Assembly (NCBI GenBank): GCA_949987565.1
Contig: OX465113.1
Coordinates: 5,368,547-5,432,546 of the forward strand
Source of the DNA: Luidia sarsii
Lineage: Eukaryota > Echinodermata > Asteroidea > Paxillosida > Luidiidae
DNA length: 64,000 bases
Direction of reading: 5' to 3'
Shown here one piece after another: positions 50,962 to 62,900 of the stretch. Under the pieces are notes generated by a model that searched no databases, had not been told where the DNA came from, and saw only the letters and a list, made by a program, of their open reading frames with translations. How positions within the stretch are numbered: the stretch's first letter is position 1; the number at the start of each line of letters is the position of its first letter. A program made the translations under genes and the position numbers.

Positions 50962-53900
50962 CTAAAGCGCGAACACAACGTAATTCAGATATACGGCCGT
51001 TAATAATATTAATGGTTGAATTGCTTCTGACTGGCGCCCCCACCCCAGCAAAGACTAGTTGGCTATTTGAGAAAGCCACCATCTAAGGGCTGGGTAGCTC
51101 AGGTGGAAAAGCATTGGTACGTTAATTTGGAAAACTTGGGTTCAAGTCCAAGTCCAGGCAAAGTTTTCTTTGCCATTTTTTTCAATTTGTTCAAAAGATC
51201 CTAATAAGTTTTTCATTTGTTTGTTTGACTCGAATTGAAAAAGCTGCATCCACTATGTGTGATCCCCGAGCTACTGTAGCCAGGTTTACGACAATTAGTT
51301 GTTTGCATCTGAATGAAAGCGGGGGTATGATTCCTGGAGATATATGGCAGTTAATGGTTGAATTGCTTCTGACTGGCACCCCCACCCCAGCAAAGACTAG
51401 TTGACTATTTGGGAGGCCACCATCTAAGGACTGGATAGCTCAGATGGAAGAGCACTGGTACGTTAGTCCAGAGGTCTCGGGTTCAAGTCCTGATCCAGTC
51501 AAAGTTTTCTTTGCCAATTTTCCATTTTTTTTACAAAATTATTCAATGAGGGTTTGCCCTACACTGAGTGCTAAGTGCTTTGCCCAATTGCCTGATGAAA
51601 CAAATTCAGGCAGCTCAGGCAGGATTTGAACCTGTGGCTCCTGATTTCTACTGCAGACGTCTTAACCACTTGACCATCGAGCCGATCGAAGCTGTGTGGC
51701 GGATTCCAATATGTATAGCGGCAGGTATCATAGATATAATATTCATATTAAATCTATGAAACAAAACATGGCAAAAGAAAAGAATGTAATTCAGTGAGGG
51801 GTTACCCTACCCAATGCATCATTCATTACCACTGTACGCTTAATGCTTCGCCAAATTGCCTTGTGATTTGCATTTGTGAGAAAGTAAGTCAATGAGGGCT
51901 TGCCCAAATCAGTGTAAAAGCAGTACTGCATGTTGATGCTTTGCCCGATTGCCTGCTGAAGAAAAAGTTCAGTCAACATGCTAATTGACCGATTGCACCG
52001 GTAGGTCACGTCACCTATAGTGGGCATCAAGCAATCAAGAAACATGGCGGCCTCCACATCAATGTGCCGCTGTTGTAAAGTACACGATGATCGTTGCACC
52101 AGTTTGTTCGATCGAGGCTTTTCTTTCTCAAAATCTATGAAGAATATCTCAGAGTGTGTATCCGAGACCTTACCTGAATACCCACTATACCGTAAGTCAC
52201 GTGATGAGGGCAAACCCTCATTGAATTACATTCTCCTCGTTGCAAAAATAATATCATCTTTTTTTCCATGTTTGGTTTGACTGTGGCACGTACCCGATGA
52301 CAGGGCTACAGTGAACATATCACCGCAGGCCACGGCTGTTATCCTCACGTCTTCGGGGAATTCGGGACAGCACGGAATTCTGGGAGAGTTAGTATCCGTA
52401 TCACGGCCCAGTTGTCCAAACTGATTAGATCCCAGCATGAAGCACTGGTTAGCATCTGGATAAAAGGGTATGGGGGGATAATGACAAATATCTTATTTTG
52501 AATAATGAAATGTGGAATACAAAGGTTTGTTTTGTAATGTTTAAAGGTTCTCTGCAATAGACATTTCATCGCTTAAATCCATGCAACAGAACTGTTCGGC
52601 AATGTTGCCGCTAACAATCAAACTGTTTTGTGATGTCATCACAGGATCATGCACAAACGTTTTGGAAAATTTCTGGTTTTCCTGCAGACCTACTGTACAT
52701 GTATCCCTAAACCTGTTGATTTACTGCCAAAATGTATGCTTCATAATCATTTAGTGAAGGAGTTTTTCATCAAACCTAACCCAGAGGAATTAATTTGCGG
52801 TTTCAAAGTTAATGTATTTCTTATGTTTCTTATGGTTAACTGTTCCTGAAATGACCTTACAATAATGCCCTCATTTTTATAAGGATATTTATAAAGCTAA
52901 AAAAGATGACCAACTTCTGACTCCACTAAGAAAAAGAAGCTTGCCAATATGTTTGTACACTTCAGATCCCTAGATGACAGCAGAGAATGACCTTGACTGT
53001 GATATTTATTGCAGAGACCCTTTAATCTGGGGTACTCTGCAGCCATAGATCAAGAGTACAGTCGGCTCTCAATACAAAAACAGTGCATATCTCTATGGGG
53101 AGAAATTTGCTTAAGATGAAATTGGATAAGAAATTCTGGTTAGAACAAAAGGTTTCAGTTACCCCATTGCAGAAAAAAACATTGTTATTAACCTTTCTAT
53201 AGCGAACGTATATCCTTGATTATGGCTTTTTGTTCAGTCCTAATAACGCGGCAGGATTTGAGGTATGGGTCTTTCACTTGCCGCACAGTAAAGACCATTC
53301 TCAATAACCAATGGTCCGCCTGGATAGGCACCATCCTGCAAAGCCAGCGACAGAGAATGCCCACCTGTAACCATGGCAGCATGAGCCGTTCCTATGGCAA
53401 CGCTGCTGATGGCCAGCTGGTGGATGGGCGCTGTGGAGACTGGTGTGAAGGTTCTCATCTCGTCGCACTTGGAGGACGCCTGCCGACTTGGGCTGACACT
53501 GTCCAGCCCGAGCTTGTTGTACCTATGGAGATGAAGCGGGTACTGACCAGGTCACGGGTGCCGTACAAAAATCTAACAAAATTTTGAGGTCCTAATGTCA
53601 GGATCCTAGCACAGCCTTTCTCCGTCTTTGAGCAAGGTCCTGCTAGGATAAATACAAGTCTCTCTTCCTGTATCATCAGTACACCCCCTGGCAACATAAT
53701 GTTTGCCATCTGACATCATGTCAAGCACTGCATTGCAATAATAACAACCAGCCAGGGAGGATGAATCTCGTCCCCATGTTTAAGTGTCTGTTTCAAAAGA
53801 GGTGCGAGTCTGGAGCAGGCCTCGGCAAAATTGGGGGGTTTTTTTTAGGGAACCGGGTGGCCAAATTTTGAAATCATCGGGTACCCGGGTACCTGCAATT

Positions 53901-56900
53901 CAATGTAAAACATAAGAAATTAAGAACACACCCGATGATAACCATAGCAACAAAGGAAACTCTATTCATAGTTATAACATGATGTTATATCTTGATATAC
54001 ACAAATGTTGCAAACTGCTTACTGACTAAAATTACCAAAATGCAAATCTCCAAATTTAGTGGGCCTGACGTTTCGATCCTAGCAGGACCTTTCTCAAAGA
54101 CGTTATATCTTGTTATATGACCAGCTCAGTGATCCAGTGGTTAAGACGTCCCTACCAGAAATCGGGAGTCGTGAGAAATGTCACGTGGTGTGAGGGTGTG
54201 GTCAGTGGAGAAGACTTTTTGAGCACACAAGAGTTAGGAGGTGCTATGCACAGTGCAGTGTAGAAAGAGAGAGAGAGAGGTGTCGTCTCCTTCCCAAACT
54301 GTGCCTACTTCCAGCTAGCAGCACAGACAATCACAGTTCTGGTGAAGCTTGGTACTGGCACAGAACCAATGCAATTCACCACATGTCTTCTTACTTAAGG
54401 CCGCCGCACACGGGAGCTATCTGCTGAGCAAAAAGTCTTTTGTGACCGTTGCCTCAGCACGTAGCTCACCGTGTGCGCTGAACTTTTGGTGAGATATCTG
54501 CCTCAAGAGGCCGTGAGACCAATATCCATCCTGTTTGATTTTTATTCGCCTTGCGTGAATGAAAGCTCATAGTGTGCGGCGACTTGAGCTACGTGCCTGG
54601 CCAATGAAAGCGCACGCACTGTTCACTGAATGGGATGGAATGATTTCAAGTGCACGATTGTTGTATGATTCCTCACTTCATATTTCGTGTTTATATTTGA
54701 TAATGTAATACATAAATGTTTAAAGGAAATTTTTTTTACATGTAAATGTGAAATGTTATGGTAATTTTATGAATCATATTCTGTATATATTTTGGGTGGT
54801 GGATGGTGATGTTTTGATACTTGATATTCTTAATGTGTATATTTATTGTATTTTAGCACGAGAGCCATTTCAATTTCTATTGTGTATTTTCATATGCAAA
54901 TAGCAATAAATTAATAATAATAATAACATGATGGTCTCCAAAATGCTCAGCACGTAGCTCAAGTCGCCGCACACGATGAGTTTTCATCCACCCAAGCGAT
55001 CAAAATCAAACAGGATAGATATTGGTCTCACGGCCTCTTGAGGCAGAAATCTCACTAAAAGTTCAGCGCACACGGTGAGCTACGTGCCGAGCTAACGACC
55101 TCGAGAGACTTTTTGCTCAGCAGATAGCTCTCGTGTGCGGCGGCCTTTAGACATTTCACACGGTGTGCCTGCACACCCACGTGTATGTACCACATCCACA
55201 GTGTGAATCTTACTGGGGGCTGATCCCCGTCACGTTCTGACCACGAGTACCTGTTGCTGCCGCACGCAAGGACTTTCTTGTCGGTGGTCAGGATGAGGGA
55301 GCAATCCAGGCCACAGCGGACAGAGGCCACTTGGCAGTGGACAGGTAGGATGACACTCTGTGGTGAGGCAAAGGACTCCTGGCTATCCAGCCCCAAACGC
55401 CCTGAAATCACATGCAATTGCATAGACACACAAATAATACAAGCTATAACATACCAATGGCTAAGCTATAACATACTCCAATGGCTAAGCTATAACATAC
55501 TCCAATGGCTAAGCTATGGCATACTCCAATGGCTAAGCTATGGCATGGTCCAATGGCCAAGCTATGACATACTCCAATGGCCAAGCTATGACATGCTCCA
55601 ATGGCTAAGCTATAACATACTCCAATGGCCAAGCTATGACATACTCCAATGGCCAAGCTATGACATGCTCCACAGGCTAAGCTATGAAATGGTCCAATGG
55701 CCAAGCTACGTACACGGTCCAATGGCTAAGCTAATGACATACTCCAATGGCAAAGCTCCACCAGGCTGACCTCTGACCCCTGGCACTCACCGTTGTCACC
55801 TCGTCCCCAGGCGAACACCTCGTTGTCGTTGGTGACGGCCAGGACATGCGAGGCCCCGCAGGAAACCGTGACGACCTCGTAGCCTAGCAACTCCTCCACA
55901 ATTTTGGCCTGGGAGACGTCCTGGAAATCTCCGTGCCCCAGACAGCCGTGCGCGCCACTGCCGTAAGTCATCAAGATCCCACGATCTTTAAGACATGCCC
56001 AGAAATGAAATAGTAACAGTAATGCTATCAAGGCTCACTGCAGCCGTATTAGGTCTTCTAACAACATAGGAAACAAACATGAAACTATTGATGCCGGAAG
56101 CGGCTTCAGCCATTTCCAATGGACTCGTGTGTTATTTTTCAGCCGTAGCCAATTAATTCGGACATAACCTTACTGTTTCAGCATCTGCATAAAAAAAGAA
56201 AGGATGTATTTATATTTTTGAGGGCTCGATGTCTCTATCTACATTAACATTGCTAAGTTAGAAATAAGTACAGTATGTATTTATTTGTGAATACTGTGGA
56301 AATAAATGAACTATGAACTATTCTGGCCGGCCATCTTTCAACAGCAGAGAATGGTCCCATACACGTGTGTTTGCTATGGAAGGTTTAAGAGACTGATTTT
56401 TTAAGCATTTAGGACTTGACAGAGACCACTCCAAAGATAGAGTTGAGGAGTTTGTTTATACCGGTTAAGCAGGCAGTGAACATGTCTCCGCAGGACACGT
56501 GCTGGATGGACACGGCTGACTGACCCTCCAAGTAACGAGGGATGAAACTGGGATACTGCTGATGCGTTGCCCCGGGTAACATCGTGGAATCCCCACCAAC
56601 CGATGAGGACTGAGAACCAATGACAAAAAGAGCTATCCGAAGTTATGACATGAGTGCTTTGGGGGCAAGTTGTGACAAACGCTTGTCAAAAATGTACGGT
56701 TACCAGGGGTACCCAGAGTACCAGTTCACTGTGGCAGGTACAGAGACGAAGAGAAGAATGGGAGAGTTTTTGGCCTAGCTATGGAAATAATGCACATTTA
56801 ATTCTGCCCTAAAAATCCATATCCTTACATACAGGACAAGAGAAACGTAAAACGAGTCTGGCCCCTAATCATAGGCCTTTTAACATGAGTACTTGTCATT

Positions 56901-59900
56901 CCTAACTACGATCATCCTCAATCATTAACAGTTTCCATTCCCAGGTAAGTTCTACAACTGATTACAGTGGAACGTCGCTATAAAGAACGCCGATATACCG
57001 AACATTCGGCTATAACAAACATGCCCTTCGGCTCCCGATTTTTGTGTACAATATATGTGGCTGCAACTGCTATAACAAACGACCGCGAAACCGAACAATT
57101 TTCATGGATCCTGGGATGTCCGTTGCAGTGACGTTCAACTGCATTAGATGAGCACGGTATAGATGAAAGACATTTTGTTTCAATACTAGCTGGATCTTTC
57201 TTGAAGAGAGAATGACAATGACAACAACAGATAGGAAGAGGGAGAAGTGATAAGATATTAATAACAGAAGATGGACTAAGAAGGAAAGCTGGAAGACAGA
57301 CCAAGTCTAGGGAAAAGTCCTTGGTCCCAAACAATTCCTTCACAGCTTCTCCCTGCTCGAAAAATGGCATCGTTCCAGAAGAATACCGATAGATAGACCA
57401 AAGGAAGAAATGTACTCAGAAACGTATTCAATTTCAATGGAAGAATTAGTAAATCTGACTAGGAAATTGTTAAAAAATTGACTGGACCAGAACTTGAACC
57501 CGATTTCTCTGGTTTTGCAATCTTACCGCGCTCTAACCATCTGAGCTATCCAGGCCTTAGATGGCAGCCTTCCTAAATAGTCAACTATCTTTGCAGAGGT
57601 GGGGGCGCCAGTCAGAAGCATGTTACCCTGCCACATATTCCCAGCAGGGTTCATCCCCCCCCCCTCTCATTCAGATGCAAACAACAAATTGTTGTCAACC
57701 TAATTTAGCGTCAGAGATTTTGCGGTTGAAAATAAAAAAAGGGGCAAACTGTACCTCCCAGATGATGAGACGTCCGGTCTTGGTGACAGCAACCCGCTGG
57801 GTGCGGCCCGTAGATACCTGGGTGATGTGAATGTCACTGTGGGGGAGGGGGAGTCTGATTGGGGTGTTGACGCCGTGACCCCAGCAGTAGACACTGGAGG
57901 AGTGGCGCAGCTTGGGCAGGCCCGAGGAACTATCCAGCACCAGATTCGAGCCTGACGGGAACCACAAAAAACGCAAATATTGATCCACAAAAATCATTGC
58001 TTAACTCCTTCCACAAGGGAAGACTGCTATTGCAGCCTCTTTCTCTGGAATTCCTGTCCCGGTTCATGTTTCCCCCAGCCTATGCTCTTGCCCTTTTAAA
58101 GAGGAATGTCAATCCCTATCTCCGGCCTTCCTGAGTCCCTCTCTATCTCCTTCTTTCCTTAGCCCTTAACCTTGAGTGGCTTTATAACCTTGTTTTGGCC
58201 AAGTTTGCAATAAAAAAAACCTGATTAGGGTTCCAAATTCATACAGCCAATGACTCAGAATTTGCTGAAGAACAAAAAAATATAGCTTAACCCATCACAA
58301 CGGAAGAATAGCAGTGCCACGATCTTCAAAATTGGACACCACATTTTAAGCGTGACAAAAACCTGTTTTGAAGTTGCCAGGTTAGCAGCAACAACTGTGC
58401 TATTGTGGAAACATTACTTCCAACGATTGTGGGATAGCGCGCTGCCACGGAAGACAGCGGAAAGAAAGTGGGTGACCAGCTGCTGACATCCACAAAAATG
58501 TGTTTGATTCAAACCCAACCCATCGGCTATTGGACAATATTAGTTGCCATTTGATAGTGCTTGACTACAACGCTGGCAATCCTATTGGTATCAGAATCTG
58601 GCTGGAAAAAAAAACTGGAGGTGTGGTCCCTGGAGATATACGACAGTTAATGGTTGAATGCTTCTGACTGGTGCCCCCACCCTGGCAAAGATGGCTCACT
58701 ACTTAGGAAGGCAGTCTAAGGACTGGATAGCTCAGGTGGTTAAAGCGCTGGTACATTAAACCACATGGTCTCAAACTCAAGTGCCTGCCCAGTCAAACTT
58801 TCACTTCTATTTTCATGAACTGTATTTATATATAATGGTCACAATAATGATGCTTCTTCATATAAGTGTCAAAAGGAAGTCTTATGCGCTGTTACTCACT
58901 TTTCCGAGACAAGGATTTGTTGCTCTCCTTCTGGGGCTGTGCCTTGGCGTTGGCTGCATTGGGCACCATCGCAAAAGGTTTGGGAATTCTGGAGAAAGGG
59001 AAAGCGTCATGAAAAATAATTACACTCACTTACTGCAGGTGACTATAACAGAACAATCACAGTAAAATCTCGCTAAGTCAATCTCTGATAACTCAAAACT
59101 CTTTCAAGTCAAAAAAGATTTCTATTCTTATCAGTAATGAAACAATGGTAAAACTCAAAACTCTGCTTAACTCAAAAATATGAGCATGTTCCCTTGAGAT
59201 CTTACTCATCAAGATTTTCCTGTATCTTACTAATACTGAAGAAATATTGACTTGTTTTGACTTGACTTGTTTTCAGTACTGCTTAAAGTCCCTACACAAC
59301 ATTGGTTGAGGTCAAAGAATAGCATCGATACGTTGTCGGATCCAACATATGCATGAAATAGCACACCTGTGAAATTTTCAGCTCAATCAGCCAACCGAGT
59401 CTCGAGAAAATCGTGAAAACTGTTTTGCGAAAATGCAGCATTCAACGCCATACTGTTTAGATCTTGGTGAGACATTTCTTTTACGATTTCTTTTACTCTT
59501 TTCTCCCAAAATACAACACTTTTCAGTGTGAGGTTTCCACTATAACCATCTTCAAACTGTATAAGTTTTATGTAAACCTGTGAACATTTCTGGTTTTCGA
59601 TCTTACCAATGTTGTGCAGGGGCTTTAAGAAGAAAACAACATCCTCATTCCTTTCCTTTTGACAAACTGGGAAAGGCCTTCAACTCACCCAAGACAATTT
59701 CCAACTGCCAATTGGCCACCGGCCCGTCGCTACTGAATTTTCAAAAACCAAAGATGGATTGTTTGTGCAGCAAGACTTACTTGACTGGGCACTTGACTCG
59801 CCCAATCTCCATGCAGACATTGGCCAGTGTTCGGATGATGATTGGTTGGGCGATGACCTGGTTGATGGTGGGCCGATTGTCCGGGTCCAGGTGCAGCATT

Positions 59901-62900
59901 TGAAGCAGCAGCCGTTTCAAGTCCTCACTGTAGCGCTCCGATATTGGCGCAATCGACCCGCGCATTATCTTCATGACTAGAGCAGGAAGATTCTGGACAG
60001 AATGTTTTCGATAGATATAAATGAAAATCTCAAAATTTAGTGGGCCTGACATTTCGATCCTAGCAGGACCTTTCTCAAAGGCAGAGTGACAAGTACAAAA
60101 CAGATCTATACATGTACAAAACAGATACATGTACACGAAGGAGGGGGGAAGAGAGTGAATAGGACATGGATGAGATATAAATGAAGATAAATAGTATCTA
60201 TTTGTTTGACTTAAATTGGAAAGAGCTGCATCTACTTTGTGTGAGCTGCAGTATTCAGGTTTACGACTGGTTGTTTGCATCTGAATGAAAGCAGGGGCAT
60301 GATCCCTGGAGATATACGGCAGTTAATGGTTAAATGCTTCTGACTGGCACCCCCACCCTGGCAAAGACTAGCTGATGATTTGGGAAGGCCGCCATGGAAG
60401 GGCTGAATGGCTCAGATGGTAGGAGTGCTGGTCCACAAAACCAGAGGTCTCAGGTTCAAGTTCTAGTCTAGTGAAATGTTCTTTACCGTTCTTCAATATT
60501 GTTCAATAAGTTCCCAGTCAGTTTTTTCTATATTTGTTTGATTAAAAAAAACAAAGAGTTTGCTTTAAAGGTAACGAAGTAACTGCTAATAACTGCTAAT
60601 CCATTACTATACTGCTAACTGACTTGGATCCTCACATAACCTTTTCCCAAGGCAGAAAGCCTAAGAGATAGATTCTGCCTAAGAGATAGATCCTGCTAGG
60701 ATCCAGCTAGGATCAAAATGTCAGAGGATCAGATATTCAAATACTTGTCTGGCACAGGCTTTATAGTAAAAACAAGTACAGGTCTAGAAAGATTCTTCAG
60801 GGTGTAGAGCCGTTGTACAGTTTCCCTTTTTGCAAAATTCAAGCCTTGAAATGGCATTGATCAAGGATTCGAATACCGGTCCAGTCAACTTTTCTATGCT
60901 CTCTTTAACAAATCTCTTGAAATTTATTCAATCAATCAGATAAACTTTGTCGCATTCCTGGATACTTAAATGACCTCTCTAAAAACCAATGACAAATTTC
61001 AAAATAGAAACAGAAGAATGTTGTAAACTGCTATACTGACTTAAAAAAAATCTCAAAGAAGAGTAGGCCAAGTGTCTCTCTGCCTGTAAGAAAGGTCCAG
61101 TGGGGATCAAAACATCTGGCCCTCTAAATTTGTTTACATTACCACGTAAAACACACGGCACTAATGACTACGTGTTAGAGTTTAGACTTACATCAGCTTC
61201 AAATGCCCTTTTGAAGGTCAGAAGCTCGTACAAGACGCACCCAACTGCCCATATATCACTCTTCTGGTTGTAACTGGTGGCAAAAGTGTTAAGACGAACG
61301 CTAACACAAAAAGACCAATTGTGTAAACAGCGGAAAGTGTGAATGAGAATATTTCGCTTGTGGTGCTCTTAAGGTGGCAACGAATGGGTGGTTCTTTGTT
61401 TGATTGACAATCAAGTTTCAGAACGTTTCATCCACTTTGCTATAACTGGGTTTACAACTTGCTGTTTGCATCTGAACGAAAATACAGGTGTACTCCTGGA
61501 GGTAAATGGAAATCAATGGTTAAATACTTCTGACTGGCACCCCCACCCCAGCAAAGAGTTAATTAATCAGGAAGATCTGCCAGACTCAGGGGCTAGATAG
61601 CTCAGGTGGATGAGTGCTGGTACGTTAAATGACAAGCAGTTGGTTCTAATTCAATCAAATAAAGTGATGTAAACCTGACTTTGAAATTTGTTTCAGTTTC
61701 AAAAACTGCAAAGAAAATTTGACTAGACAATGACTAGAACCCGAGACTACCTTAAGTCAGAGTTCTCAGCTTCAAATCCTGGTCCAGTCAAAAGTTTCTA
61801 TGCATTTTTTTCAAGTAAATTCAAAAATTGGCAAAGAAAACTTTGAATGGACCAGGACGTGACCCCGAGACCTCTGAATTAATGTACCAGTGCTCTTCTA
61901 TCTGAGCTATCCAACCCTTAGATGGTGGCCTTCCCAAATAGTCAACTAGTCTTTGCCGGGGTGGGAAGCAGCTTCATCAAGTAATTCAAGTCCAAGTTTC
62001 TTTGCTATCTTCATTCCTTGTTGAAAATGTCCCAGTCAGTTTTTCTTTTTTTTCTTTTTTGGTGCGGTTTGTGCTAAACATCTTCCTCATCTTTACAGAG
62101 CTTTCCCGATAAAGGATACGGTTTTCCTTCACACAGCTCTGGTGAGATGTAGCAGGGTGTCCCCACCACCGTGAAGGCTTTGCTCTTGCTGCTCAGGATC
62201 TTGGAGATGCCAAAGTCGGCAATCTTCACCACGTCCCGCCGCTTGTTGAGCAGAATGTTCTGGGTCTTCAGGTCCCGGTGCAGGATCTGCTTGGAGTGGA
62301 CGTGTTGGAGGGAGAGGAGAAGCTGACAGAACAGACGCAGCACCTCCTGAATAAGGGGGGAATGGCAAAGAATAGAAAGACACTGGCTGTGACCGGCTGT
62401 GACTGTAGAGCATTTATTCACTGCTGCCTGCCATGGACTATTCGCCTGGGTTCAGTTGGTTAAGCTCAGGTCAGTAGGATTCAGTCAGATTCAGCTGGGC
62501 GTATTTTGTTCAGCTGGGTTAAATTTGGTTCAGTTGGGTTCAGCTGGGTTCAATTTGGTTCAGTTGGGTTCAGCTAGGTTCAGCTAGCTTCATCAGTGGG
62601 GTCCAGCTGGGTTCATTTGGTTTCAGTTGGGTTCAATTTGGTTCAGTTGGGTTCAGCTGGGTTAAATTTGGTTCAGTTGGGTTCAGCTGGGTTAAATTTG
62701 GTTCAGTTGGGTTTAGCTACGTTCAACTGGGTCCAGCTTGGTTCAGCTAAGTTCAGCTGGGTTCATCTAGGTTCAGCTGGATTCAATTCGGTTCAGAGGG
62801 GGTTCATCTGGGTCATAAACTTGGATCAGTTGGGTTCAACAAGGTCCAGTTGGGTCAAGTTTGGTTCAGCAGAGTTCAGCTGGGTTCAGCTGGGTTTAGG

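Noticed and set aside
51429..51500. Stand-alone tRNA gene.
   Set aside because: It folds as a cloverleaf but has C at position 33, belongs to a multi-copy SINE with conserved flanks, and other copies are decayed.
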